Shown piece by piece: positions 14,212 to 21,851 of a stretch of DNA of 53,286 bases. The stretch is from a virus. The stretch spans positions 1-53,286 of the IMG/VR virus record IMGVR_UViG_3300044800_000094; one strand, written 5' to 3'. A program made the translations under genes and the position numbers. The notes beneath the pieces are model-generated. The model was given only the letters and a program-made list of their open reading frames with translations, did not search any database and was not told where the DNA came from. Position 1 is the stretch's first letter. Each line of letters opens with the position of its first letter.

Positions 14212-14475
14212 TTACATCTCCCCCCTCGGAGCGGCGGCTTTCAAGCCTTCACCCCAGTCATCGCCGGTATCCTCGCCGGGAGTCATTTCCAATGTGACGT
14301 TATCGCCCTCCATGGATTTGACGGTGTAACTGTCGCCCACCTTGCAGTTGGGCATGAGATCGGCGGGAACCGTGATGGTCTTGGAAGCCGAATCGCCGAC
14401 CTGCGGCGGAGCGGCCAGAGCATCGCCAGCGCCGGAATCGTCCGGCGGCATTTGTGAGCCTTCGTCCATTGCCAT
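14212..14475 (-). CDS. Small acidic protein downstream of capsid (87 aa)
   Basis: A disordered acidic N-terminus (MPPDDSGAGDALAAPP) is followed by a small beta domain (KTITVPADLMPNCKVGDSYTVKSMEGDNVTLEM) and a charged tail. I recall similar short proteins of this type directly behind capsid genes in other phages, where they are uncharacterised. A decoration or head-stabilising role is an inference from position. Confidence 0.55.
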   Translation of the reverse strand: MAMDEGSQMPPDDSGAGDALAAPPQVGDSASKTITVPADLMPNCKVGDSYTVKSMEGDNVTLEMTPGEDTGDDWGEGLKAAAPRGEM

Positions 14476-14526
14476 AAAACCTTTCGGTTGGATGGAGTCC
14501 GGCTGTTACCCCGGACTCCACCTGAA

Positions 14527-16191
14527 TTATTGCGGCTGGATGCCGCCCCACTGATACGTCTGCGTGCCGCCCACATAACCCACTTGGTAGCCAACAAAGT
14601 TGGCCGCGCCCTGTTGCGCCAGTGTGGGGCCGTTGATGGGGTCGCCATCGGACTCGACTGCACGGGCGAATGGGGTCTCGCCCCAGATGACCGGGCTTGC
14701 ATCCAAAGGATCGCCGCAGTGACCGTTGTAGGCCAAGAGCGCTTGATAGTCCTGGCTGTTCGCCGGAGCCTGCGGAGGCGTGACGGTGTTCGGGCGGCGG
14801 GTGTACGGAACCGGCTCGCCGAGGGCCAGAAACCAGCGTTCAATTTCGGGATAAATCGTTTTGACACCGAAATCGTATTCCCCAAGGAAGAAACCCTTGT
14901 TGTCCTTCACGTTGTCAATCGCGCACACCGTCCCGGTGTTCGGGTCGAAGGCGTTGAAATAGCTCGGATGCTTCCAAGACCACTTGCCCATGAACGAACG
15001 GGCCACGCCGAACTTCATGTCGGAATTGACCGAAGTGATGTCGCCGACAAACACCTCGCGGGCCTCCCGGTTGTAGCAGTGGTACATCCGCAGCGGAGCG
15101 GCTTTCCAGCGGGCGGAATACTGCGTCTTGATGCCGAAGGTCGCCGCCACGTTCTCATACGGCTGGATTTGCTCAATCCAGACCGCGCCGGCCAGCACTC
15201 CACCTTGGAGGTTCAAACCGTCCAAATCAGCCCGGAAGTTGAAGCGCCATTGCTGCGGGTCGTGTTTGAACAGCCAATCGCCGCAACCGGCGTTCATGCC
15301 CAAGCTGTAGAAAGCGCCGGCCTTCTCGAAGTCGGCCGCCTTGTAAAGCCCCTTCAACTCAGGATTGGCGACGAGCAACCGGCGGGCGGTCGTGTCGTCC
15401 ATCGTGATATTGAACTTGCCGGCCACAGCCCAATCGCCCTCATGGTAGCCCTGGCCCGCCAGGTCTTCCTGATGGTTGCCGAGGTATTCCATTGTCAACT
15501 GACTCAGGAACGGCACCAAGCCGGCGGTCGTCGCCGAAGTGATCTTGCCGGCGTTCGCCAGCGAGGTAAGCTGCCCGTTGGCATTGAGGTTGATGAAAAG
15601 CTCGTTGACGGTGCCGGCCACGCCGCCGTTGCTGATGACGAACATGTTGTCGGCCATGTCAATCGCCGATGGATTGCCGTAAGCGTCCTGCACGCCGACC
15701 AGCCAGAGACCCGCGCCCTCGGAAACCGTGCCGGCGGAGCGGAGGGCCAGTTGGCGTAGAAAACCGCCGCACACGTCTTCAGGCACCTGTTTGTAGCCTT
15801 CGATGATGGCGTCCAGCTTGACCGGCGCTTCCTCAATCGTGTTCAACTGGTCAAGGCAGAATACCGCTGTGCGGTAATCCATGCGGAACCGACCGAAAGA
15901 AAGCTGATCCACGCCGTGGCCGATGTAGCGCGTCTGATTGTCGCACGGTGTCCCCAAGCAGGGATCGGCGAAGAACTGCGGCCACATGCCCGGATCGTTC
16001 GCCCGACCGACGTACACCTTCTCGTGGAGATGGACGGTTTCCGTAAAGGGTGTCCAGCGGCTTGTCTTGTACATGCCGGTGTAGATGAAGTTACGCGGTT
16101 TACGATCCTTCGCAATTTTCTTATCCCAAGGATAAGGCCTTCTGGCAAGGTAGTCGTTGAACTGAGCGCATTGAGTTGCTGTAAGGGCCAT
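14527..16191 (-). CDS. Major capsid protein candidate (554 aa)
   Basis: Large soluble protein with no signal peptide, mixed alpha/beta, first gene of the leftward head block. It begins MALTATQCAQFNDYLARRPYPWDKK and contains many aromatic surface loops. Size, position before small head genes, and the presence of scaffold, portal and terminase elsewhere make it the best capsid candidate. I cannot see a diagnostic HK97 motif by eye. A large plus-strand frame open across the same DNA is a shadow. The upstream 235 bp hold the promoter region and a cloverleaf-like inverted repeat. No Shine-Dalgarno is visible. Confidence 0.65.
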   Translation of the reverse strand: MALTATQCAQFNDYLARRPYPWDKKIAKDRKPRNFIYTGMYKTSRWTPFTETVHLHEKVYVGRANDPGMWPQFFADPCLGTPCDNQTRYIGHGVDQLSFGRFRMDYRTAVFCLDQLNTIEEAPVKLDAIIEGYKQVPEDVCGGFLRQLALRSAGTVSEGAGLWLVGVQDAYGNPSAIDMADNMFVISNGGVAGTVNELFINLNANGQLTSLANAGKITSATTAGLVPFLSQLTMEYLGNHQEDLAGQGYHEGDWAVAGKFNITMDDTTARRLLVANPELKGLYKAADFEKAGAFYSLGMNAGCGDWLFKHDPQQWRFNFRADLDGLNLQGGVLAGAVWIEQIQPYENVAATFGIKTQYSARWKAAPLRMYHCYNREAREVFVGDITSVNSDMKFGVARSFMGKWSWKHPSYFNAFDPNTGTVCAIDNVKDNKGFFLGEYDFGVKTIYPEIERWFLALGEPVPYTRRPNTVTPPQAPANSQDYQALLAYNGHCGDPLDASPVIWGETPFARAVESDGDPINGPTLAQQGAANFVGYQVGYVGGTQTYQWGGIQPQ

Positions 16192-16245
16192 GTGATTTAG
16201 TGGTTAATTGTTGTGTGTATGGTTGTTGCGTTGTTTTTGGATTTA

Positions 16246-16322
16246 GTCGTAACCGGGAGGTGAACCCCGTAGTCGGTTTGTGGTGCAAAACCAACGTCAA
16301 CCATTGTCAGAAACGATACGAC
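16246..16322. other. Cloverleaf-like nested inverted repeat in the divergent control region
   Basis: The stretch between the capsid start (16191) and the HTH gene is 16192-16425 and holds no gene. Inside it GTCGTA at 16246 pairs with TACGAC ending at 16322, enclosing CGGG/CCCG (16254/16266) and an 8-bp hairpin formed by GTCGGTTT and AAACCAAC. The overall length, 77 nt, is that of a tRNA, but the TPsiC loop and a CCA end are not convincing on either strand. It may be an operator region, an RNA element or a decayed tRNA. Confidence 0.35.
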
Positions 16323-16425
16323 CAAGTTTCGCTTCTGTTGGCCGGAACCCGAAAAGAGCCATGCGGACTAAAGGTTCACTGCTGCGTGACAAATAGTCCC
16401 CAAAAAAAGATTTGTCAAAAATTCA

Positions 16426-16453
16426 TTGCGTAATAAAAAGCGCGGTGTATCAT
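16426..16453 (+). promoter_or_regulatory. Possible promoter of the HTH regulator
   Basis: TTGCGT (16426-16431), 16-bp spacer, TATCAT (16448-16453). It ends eight bases before an in-frame TTG at 16462. The match is moderate, but the geometry equals that of other promoters in this genome. Confidence 0.35.
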
Positions 16454-16461
16454 CTGATTCA

Positions 16462-16662
16462 TTGAATCAACCGTCATTCAGGAAGCAGTTGAGAGCGTGG
16501 CGCGGAACACGAGAGCGTAAAAACGCCGCCTTCGTGCTTGAGATCCCCTACAGCACATACCGCTCTTACGAGAACGGAAAACGCCATCCAGAAAAATTAG
16601 CTTTGGCGGAGTTGTTGAGACGCATGGAGGCAAATAAATGTATGTCGGGATTTGGCCGCTAA
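16462..16662 (+). CDS. Cro/CI-type HTH regulator A (66 aa)
   Basis: Reads FRKQLRAWRGTRERKNAAFVL followed by EIPYSTYRSYENGKRHPEKL and a last helix LALAELLRRMEANK, an XRE-family helix-turn-helix with the usual P-S/R-T-Y recognition turn and E-N-G-x-R. It is paralogous to the HTH gene at 23873 (same WR, PYxTY and RxP positions). The start is uncertain: TTG 16462 lines up with the paralogue, while TTG 16426 would add 12 residues. It lies divergent to the capsid gene and heads the carbohydrate operon, so it may control either. Confidence 0.65.
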   Translation: MNQPSFRKQLRAWRGTRERKNAAFVLEIPYSTYRSYENGKRHPEKLALAELLRRMEANKCMSGFGR

Positions 16663-16728
16663 ATTTGGAGTCACTTCATCAAACATCAGTTACATCCGCA
16701 GTCGAACATCTTGGAAATCCCTCACTAT

Positions 16729-16992
16729 ATGACCCCACCCAAACCACTCCCCACTCCGCCGTTCTGCATTAACTGCCAGCACTTCACCGAAGAATCTTCC
16801 ACTGACAAGGCTGTGGATATTACGCCACGCTGCCGGAGATTCCCCATGCTTGATGTCGTCATGGGTGACAAGTTCTTCATCGCCTGTCATGCCGTCCGAA
16901 GCGAAGGCGCTCCATGCTCCGTTGAAGGAAAACTCTTTCAACCCAAGAACGTCCAACCTCTTTTTGAGCCGGACAAAACGAAGCTGAATTGA
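16729..16992 (+). CDS. Cys-rich conserved protein (87 aa)
   Basis: Contains FCINCQHF near residue 12, ITPRCRRFP and a C-terminal FFIACHAVRSEGAPCSVEGKLFQP. The four or five cysteines fit a small metal-binding fold. I recall proteins with CxxCxHF...C.R....FxxCxxxR in many phages and bacteria, all unassigned. ATG 16729 is used; an upstream TTG would add six residues. The 66 bp before it hold nothing I can name. Confidence 0.65.
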   Translation: MTPPKPLPTPPFCINCQHFTEESSTDKAVDITPRCRRFPMLDVVMGDKFFIACHAVRSEGAPCSVEGKLFQPKNVQPLFEPDKTKLN

Positions 16993-16993
16993 T

Positions 16994-17098
16994 ATGAAAC
17001 TACTGAATCTTTTTTATCTAATGGCGGTTGTTTTTGACATCGCCATCACCGTTGGCATTATTTGTGTAATAATTCATTTCGTTCACAAATACTGGTAA
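16994..17098 (+). CDS. Small membrane peptide (34 aa)
   Basis: MKLLNLFYLMAVVFDIAITV and the following VIIHFVHKYW form a single transmembrane helix with a basic aromatic end. It lies exactly between two genes (2-nt gap before, TAATG overlap with the next), which supports translation. It could anchor or assist the glycosyltransferase that follows, but that is speculation. Confidence 0.5.
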   Translation: MKLLNLFYLMAVVFDIAITVGIICVIIHFVHKYW

Positions 17099-18378
17099 TG
17101 GACAAGCTATTCGTCCAACTCTCGAAAACTGGTGATCTCTGTGGGATTCTCCCCATCGCCTATGCCGCATCCCAGCGCGGCGAGAAGGTTGGCATCATGG
17201 CGGCGACTGAGTTCGCGTCTGTCCTCGATGGCTGCTCCTACGTCGAGAAAATCGTGTTCGACGACAAGCCTTGGCTCATCGGAAAGGCCGTCGAGCAAGC
17301 CAAGAAGCTGTGCGAGAATGTGGTAGTGACTCAGACGAACGGCCCTGTCGCTGAGATTGAGAAATATGCTTACGAGCCGGCGGGCCAGAAGCACGCTGTC
17401 ACGGATTCTTTTTCAAGAGAAAGCTGGAAGCTGGCCGGCTGCCTGAAGGACTGGGGCAAGCTGCCTTTGGTGTTCGATAAACGCGATAAGGCGCGAGAGG
17501 ATGCGCTGATGCCCAAAGGCTGGTTCACCAAGGGACGCAAAAAGAAGATCATGCTCGTCTCCGCCGGTTCAGTTTCTTCGCCCTTCCCATACCGCGACCT
17601 GCTAATGAAGCTGCTGACGCTCAACTATCCGAATTTCAACGTCATTGATTTGGGTCTCATCAAGGCCGAACGATTTTACGATCTGCTTGGCCTTTACGAA
17701 AAGGCTCATTGCCTTGTGAGCGTGGACACGGCGCATCTGCACCTTGCAGTCGCTGTACCGACGCTGCCGGTGATGGCGCTGATTCAGGACAGGCCGATTT
17801 ACTGGTATGGCAGCGCATGGCGTCCGTCACATCATTTCCACTGCCGCTACCGGGACTTCCCTCGTCGCGCCATGGAACTGTTCACGGCGATTGATGACAT
17901 TGGAAGCCATCCAACATCAAACATCCTCCATGTGTTCCACGGCGGCATCCGAGAAAATAACTGCATTCGATACTTTCCAATTCAACCCGGCTCATGCCGT
18001 CGAGATGCCGTTAACTGCCTTGACGATAAGGAGCATTTTCCCATGTTACAGGACGTGATTCGGATGGTGATGCAGATTGCCAAGCCGAATGATTTTATTC
18101 AGCTTACGCGAGAGGATACAAAATTCGATGAACTTGAAGAAGTTCAAGCTCAGGTTCCCTGCTACGCCTTTCGCATGAACCGCGACAAGGACGGGAATGA
18201 CACTTACTTTCCGGCAGTTGACCTATTCGCCGCTTCGGTGGACTTCTGGGTGAAGGTGTTTCCCTTGATCCCCGATGTCGTCATGGACTCAACGCCTTAT
18301 TGGGCGAGGATTCTAATGGAAATTTTCAAGGCCAACGGCGCGAAAGAGATTGAGGGCATTTACAGGAACGATGTATGA
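17098..18378 (+). CDS. GT9-like (heptosyltransferase-type) glycosyltransferase (426 aa)
   Basis: Two Rossmann-like halves as in GT-B enzymes. The N-terminus FVQLSKTGDLCGILPIAYAA resembles the GT9 opening (R-x-G-D-x-x-x-x-P). The second half has KKKIMLVSAGSVSSPFPYRD, then a nucleotide-binding stretch LLGLYEKAHCLVSVDTAHLH followed by AVAVPTLPVMALI, matching the GT9 pattern of (S/T)-x-D-(S/T)-x-x-x-H-x-A-x-A. GT9 enzymes add heptose or related sugars from nucleotide donors. The C-terminal 130 residues are extra and unassigned. Start 17098 is fixed by overlap with the preceding stop; the stop overlaps the next ATG. First enzyme of the carbohydrate cassette. Confidence 0.65.
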   Translation: MDKLFVQLSKTGDLCGILPIAYAASQRGEKVGIMAATEFASVLDGCSYVEKIVFDDKPWLIGKAVEQAKKLCENVVVTQTNGPVAEIEKYAYEPAGQKHAVTDSFSRESWKLAGCLKDWGKLPLVFDKRDKAREDALMPKGWFTKGRKKKIMLVSAGSVSSPFPYRDLLMKLLTLNYPNFNVIDLGLIKAERFYDLLGLYEKAHCLVSVDTAHLHLAVAVPTLPVMALIQDRPIYWYGSAWRPSHHFHCRYRDFPRRAMELFTAIDDIGSHPTSNILHVFHGGIRENNCIRYFPIQPGSCRRDAVNCLDDKEHFPMLQDVIRMVMQIAKPNDFIQLTREDTKFDELEEVQAQVPCYAFRMNRDKDGNDTYFPAVDLFAASVDFWVKVFPLIPDVVMDSTPYWARILMEIFKANGAKEIEGIYRNDV

Positions 18379-19376
18379 GCGAAGAAATCGTTTTACAACA
18401 AAAGATTAAGATGCCGGTCGCTCCCAGGGTAGCGCGCAACAAATCCGCTTTGGAGAAATATCTTGCTGATAACGGCATCAAATCCCAGTGGCCTCCGGTC
18501 GAGCAGCAGCTTGAAACGGTGATCGTAAATGGAATCGCTCCGGGAGCGTACAACAATTCAATCGTCCGTTTCCATAGTCGGCTCGTGATGACTTTCCGGT
18601 TTCACGATACCACACTCAAGACCCGCATCGGCATCGCTGAATTGGATGAGAAATTCAACGTCGTCTATGCCGAGGGGCTGAATCTCGACGAGGATGAAAC
18701 ACTTTCGCTGGAGGACGGGAAATTGTTTGTGTTCAAAGGCGACCTGTGGCTCAACTTCGTGGTCTCGACGTGGCCAAACTTCCCGTCAGCCCAAGCGAAG
18801 AACGTCAAACTCTACAAGCCCGACCGCTGGCGATGTTCGGACAAAGACCAGTATTGGCTGCCTGACCGTCAAACTTTAGAAAAAAATCATTTGCCTCTGG
18901 TTCACGATGACGTGCTCCACATCATCTACCGTCAGGCCGTTTGGCAGGAGAACAACCCGGCTGAGTTGGCGCAGGTGATTTACACGCCATCCGACAAGCG
19001 CGAGATGAAGACTCCCGCACTCCGCTGGCCCTACGGCGAGATTCGCGGCGGGACTGTGCCGCTGCCTTATCAAGGCAATCTGATTTCGTTCTTCCATTCT
19101 AGGCTAAATAACGAGATGCCCCCGGTGACGCATCGTTACTACATCGGCGCTATTCTTCGTAAAGCCGAACCACCCTTCCAGATGCTCGCCATTTCCAAAC
19201 GACCAATCTTGCGAGGATCGGAAGTCGGCGGGGATGCGACAAGGTTTCACTTCAAACCAAATGTGGTTTTCCCGCTGGGGGCGATTGATTGTGGTAGTGG
19301 ATGGCTGGTCTCAGTCGGCATCAACGATTCCGCCTGTGGATTGGTGAAAATTAAACCTGAGCATTTGAACCTATGA
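18375..19376 (+). CDS. Beta-propeller protein, GH130-like (333 aa)
   Basis: Repeated beta blades are visible: TRIGIAELDEKFNVVYAEGL, LFVFKGDLWLNFVVSTW, HDDVLHIIYR, GGTVPLPYQGNLISFFHS, RYYIGAILRKAEPPFQM, AIDCGSGWLVSVGIND. The order and the last blades (FPLGAIDCGSGW...SVGINDSACGLVKI) recall the five-bladed glycoside phosphorylase/hydrolase family GH130 and its relatives. I cannot confirm catalytic acids, so a carbohydrate-binding role is equally possible. ATGA overlaps on both sides place it firmly in the carbohydrate operon. Confidence 0.5.
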   Translation: MSEEIVLQQKIKMPVAPRVARNKSALEKYLADNGIKSQWPPVEQQLETVIVNGIAPGAYNNSIVRFHSRLVMTFRFHDTTLKTRIGIAELDEKFNVVYAEGLNLDEDETLSLEDGKLFVFKGDLWLNFVVSTWPNFPSAQAKNVKLYKPDRWRCSDKDQYWLPDRQTLEKNHLPLVHDDVLHIIYRQAVWQENNPAELAQVIYTPSDKREMKTPALRWPYGEIRGGTVPLPYQGNLISFFHSRLNNEMPPVTHRYYIGAILRKAEPPFQMLAISKRPILRGSEVGGDATRFHFKPNVVFPLGAIDCGSGWLVSVGINDSACGLVKIKPEHLNL

Positions 19377-19576
19377 CAGATTTAGAATCCTTTTGTAAAA
19401 AAGTCGAAATCGAGAGATTTGCACTAAACAAAATACTCGCCAAACGAAACGAGCGCGTTGCAATGATTCCTCCAATCGTTATGACCTTATCGCACTACAA
19501 GATACACAAGAAGGTAATTAACCGTGTCTTGGGTGACATCTCAAAACAACTCTGTGACCTTCAAAGGCTAAAATGA
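19373..19576 (+). CDS. Small helical protein (67 aa)
   Basis: Starts by ATGA overlap with the propeller gene. It is wholly helical and basic (FCKKVEIERFALNKILAKRNER, IHKKVINRVLGDISKQL). No family recognised. It lies between two carbohydrate genes. Confidence 0.45.
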   Translation: MTDLESFCKKVEIERFALNKILAKRNERVAMIPPIVMTLSHYKIHKKVINRVLGDISKQLCDLQRLK

Positions 19577-19606
19577 GCGCGTAAGGTGTCCATAGGATTT
19601 ACAGTT

Positions 19607-20374
19607 ATGATGGATATTCCTAAAGAAATAATTGATGCCGCAAGGACTCTTGATTCTTTTTTCCTTAATAAAGGAATTAAAGAATGGGAACTTGGTGGAG
19701 TCGCAAGTCGAAGGACTTGCAGCTTGAATAAGGAAATCACAGCCAAGGGGCCGCATGTCGTTACTGCGATGTTCGAGCTTGAGCTTTGTCGCTACACGGG
19801 TTCAAAGTTCGCCGTTGCAGTTGACTCGCAGACTTCCGCGCTGGAACTCTGTCTCTGGCGTGAGAACGTGAAGGGCATGGAAATATCCATCCCTGAACGG
19901 ACATACATGAGCGTGCCGTGCGCTATTGTCTTGGCTGGAGCAAAAGTAAAGTGGCTTCCAGTCGAAGGAAACACGTTGACTGGAGAATATCAGCTTGCCC
20001 CAACTCGCATTTGGGATTCCGCTCTGAGGTTCACTGCGGGCATGTATCGCGCTGGTCAGTTGCAGTGCATCTCGTTCACGGGCGCGTACAAGCATTTGAA
20101 GCTCGGTAAGGGTGGAGCGATTCTGTGTGACCGCGAATCCGATTACGAATGGTTTAAGCGCGCCAGAAACAGCGGGCGCGGCGAATGCTCCTACCACGTT
20201 GACGAGTTCACAGTGATTGGACGGAACTGCTATATGATGCCCCAAGTGGCCGCGCAGGGACTTTTACTGATGGGTTCGTTCTACGAAATAACTGGCGAGA
20301 AGATTCACAACAAGGACAAAACATTGCCCTATCCGAAGCTCAGTAATTTTCCCATTTACCAGCAAGCGATATGA
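19607..20374 (+). CDS. DegT/DnrJ/EryC1-type PLP aminotransferase, short form (255 aa)
   Basis: Sugar aminotransferase signatures are present in order: AVAVDSQTSALELCL (cofactor phosphate region), DIW-type Asp in RIWDSALRF (contacts the pyridine nitrogen) and SFTGAYKHLKLGKGGAIL with the Schiff-base Lys at about residue 162. This family converts keto-sugar nucleotides to amino sugars. Full-length members have about 370 residues, so the C-terminal small domain is largely missing: the protein stops soon after MPQVAAQGLLLMG. It may be a mini-form or a degenerate enzyme. ATG 19607 is preferred with AGGA upstream; GTG 19586 is possible. Overlaps the acetyltransferase gene as ATGA. Confidence 0.7.
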   Translation: MMDIPKEIIDAARTLDSFFLNKGIKEWELGGVASRRTCSLNKEITAKGPHVVTAMFELELCRYTGSKFAVAVDSQTSALELCLWRENVKGMEISIPERTYMSVPCAIVLAGAKVKWLPVEGNTLTGEYQLAPTRIWDSALRFTAGMYRAGQLQCISFTGAYKHLKLGKGGAILCDRESDYEWFKRARNSGRGECSYHVDEFTVIGRNCYMMPQVAAQGLLLMGSFYEITGEKIHNKDKTLPYPKLSNFPIYQQAI

Positions 20375-20964
20375 ACATCGTCATCATCGGCAGCGGTGGT
20401 CATGCCGGCGTCGTCATAGACGCCGTACAAAAGCTTGGCGAGTTCCAGATCATCCGCCTGATTGACGATACCTGTGCTGGCAGCATCAAGCATGGGTACA
20501 AGGTCGAGAAGTTCGAGGAAAAATGGTCGCACTTTTTCGCCTTCATCGCCATCGGGGACAACAGAGTGCGCGAGGAACTGTCGAAGCGCGAACTGAATTA
20601 CATCAGCGTCATCCATCCGAGCGCAGAGGCGAGCAAGCAGAATTGCTATGGATCGTACTTCGGAGCCAACTCGGTCGTCGGGCCGAACTCGAAGGTGGGG
20701 AATTTCTCGATCATCAATACGGGCGTCATCCTCGAACACGATTCGACGGTGGGAGATTACACCCATCTTGCGCCCGGAGTCGTCACTGGTGGAAGGGTGA
20801 AGATTGGCAGCCGGACGTTTATTGGACTTGGGTCTCAAATTTGTGACGGTATAACGATTGGAAGCAACGTCACTGTCGGTATGGGTTCAAACGTGCTCAA
20901 AGATGTACCGGACGATTGTGTAGTTTGGGGCAATCCAGCCACAATTCAAAAGGAGGTTTGGTGA
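20371..20964 (+). CDS. NeuD/PglD-like sugar O/N-acetyltransferase (197 aa)
   Basis: N-terminal Rossmann-like domain MNIVIIGSGGHAGVVIDAVQ and a C-terminal left-handed beta-helix made of hexapeptides (VVGPNSKVGNFSIINTGVIL...). The likely catalytic histidine is in LEHDSTVGDYTHLAPG (His 123), and the C-terminus GMGSNVLKDVPDDCVVWGNPA is the standard acetyl-CoA-binding end. Relatives acetylate the amino group or hydroxyl of UDP-linked or sialic sugars, usually just after a DegT aminotransferase, exactly the gene order seen here. Overlaps both neighbours. Confidence 0.8.
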   Translation: MNIVIIGSGGHAGVVIDAVQKLGEFQIIRLIDDTCAGSIKHGYKVEKFEEKWSHFFAFIAIGDNRVREELSKRELNYISVIHPSAEASKQNCYGSYFGANSVVGPNSKVGNFSIINTGVILEHDSTVGDYTHLAPGVVTGGRVKIGSRTFIGLGSQICDGITIGSNVTVGMGSNVLKDVPDDCVVWGNPATIQKEVW

Positions 20965-21584
20965 TCATCGGCCAGTATAACATCCGCCCTTTCGTCGTAG
21001 GCATCCAGGAGATGCCGCAAAAAACGGAATTTATCCTGAAGCACTTTCGAGATGTCGGGCTTGGGGAGGTCGAGGTCTTCAACGGGATTTCCGCCACTGA
21101 GTCCGGTGTGGAAACGAAGTGGACTTACGATGTGGACAATCCAGGGACTGGTTACAAAATTGGCGGCAAGCCAACCTCAACTTTTCTGTCATTCTACATG
21201 CTTTGGTCTGCGATGCTCTACATGAATGACCATTATTGGTTAATTTTGGAGTGGGACGCGAAATTTGACACGGATTGGAGACCAAGGGTGGAGCAAGCGT
21301 TGAAGGATATTCCACCAGACTTTGACCTTTTTTACATCGGAAACTGCTGCTGCAAAGGGAAGCCAGTTCAGCATGTCAAAGGCGACCTCTACAAGATGAA
21401 CCAGATGCAGTGCGGCCATGCTACGATTGTGGCGAAGAAAGCGTTGCCGATTATGCTCAAAACTCAACGGCGCATCTACGCACCGCTGGACGTTTCGCTT
21501 GCCTTTCATACCCTGCCGCTACTAAATTGTTATGCCCTCCTGCCGAGGGCGGTTTCCCAGTTCGATACTTATTTGCCCGAATAA
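20961..21584 (+). CDS. GT25-like glycosyltransferase (207 aa)
   Basis: The core reads YWLILEWDAKF (positions 93-102), corresponding to the ILEDDV metal-binding strand of the LPS glycosyltransferase family 25, then FDLFYIGNCC, GHATIVAKKALPIML and YAPLDVSLAFHTLP...YALLPRAVSQFDT, following the GT25 order with the final P-x-x-x-Q. The usual ED is replaced by EW, which may affect activity. GTG 20961 overlaps the previous stop and fixes the start. It would transfer a sugar from a nucleotide donor to a lipid or protein acceptor. Confidence 0.6.
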   Translation: MIIGQYNIRPFVVGIQEMPQKTEFILKHFRDVGLGEVEVFNGISATESGVETKWTYDVDNPGTGYKIGGKPTSTFLSFYMLWSAMLYMNDHYWLILEWDAKFDTDWRPRVEQALKDIPPDFDLFYIGNCCCKGKPVQHVKGDLYKMNQMQCGHATIVAKKALPIMLKTQRRIYAPLDVSLAFHTLPLLNCYALLPRAVSQFDTYLPE

Positions 21585-21590
21585 AAGCTT

Positions 21591-21848
21591 ATGAACGCCA
21601 AACAACTTCTCGTCAAAAATGAACCGCTCTCAAAATGGTGGTCGTCCATCGTTGGCGATAGCCGGTTCGATCAGGTCATGCTCATTCTCAAAGCCGACTC
21701 CTTCGAGGGTTCGCCATCTCCTGAGCAGTTGAGCGGCATAACCCAGTTCATCGCCTCCATGTCATCCATCATCAACGCCGAAGAACCGCCGACACTTTAT
21801 GCCCGTCCGGGTTTGAACTACGAAACCGACACGCCGAAGAAAAAATAA
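21591..21848 (+). CDS. Small head-region protein before scaffold (85 aa)
   Basis: Helical protein with PLSKWWSSIVGDSRFDQVML and a flexible Pro-rich end (LYARPGLNYETDTPKKK). It lies 4 nt before the scaffold gene and may be a head-assembly protein. No family recognised. Confidence 0.5.
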   Translation: MNAKQLLVKNEPLSKWWSSIVGDSRFDQVMLILKADSFEGSPSPEQLSGITQFIASMSSIINAEEPPTLYARPGLNYETDTPKKK

Positions 21849-21851
21849 CCT

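Noticed and set aside
14488-15759. A 423-codon open frame on the plus strand
   Set aside because: It lies antisense to the capsid candidate. Its composition (Arg/Val/Gly-rich with no domain) is that of a GC-rich shadow, while the minus strand reads as a normal protein in a compact operon.
16246-16322. A functional tRNA gene
   Set aside because: Acceptor-like and anticodon-like stems exist, but the T-loop lacks the conserved A58, the anticodon loop has eight bases and no CCA-compatible end is found on either strand.
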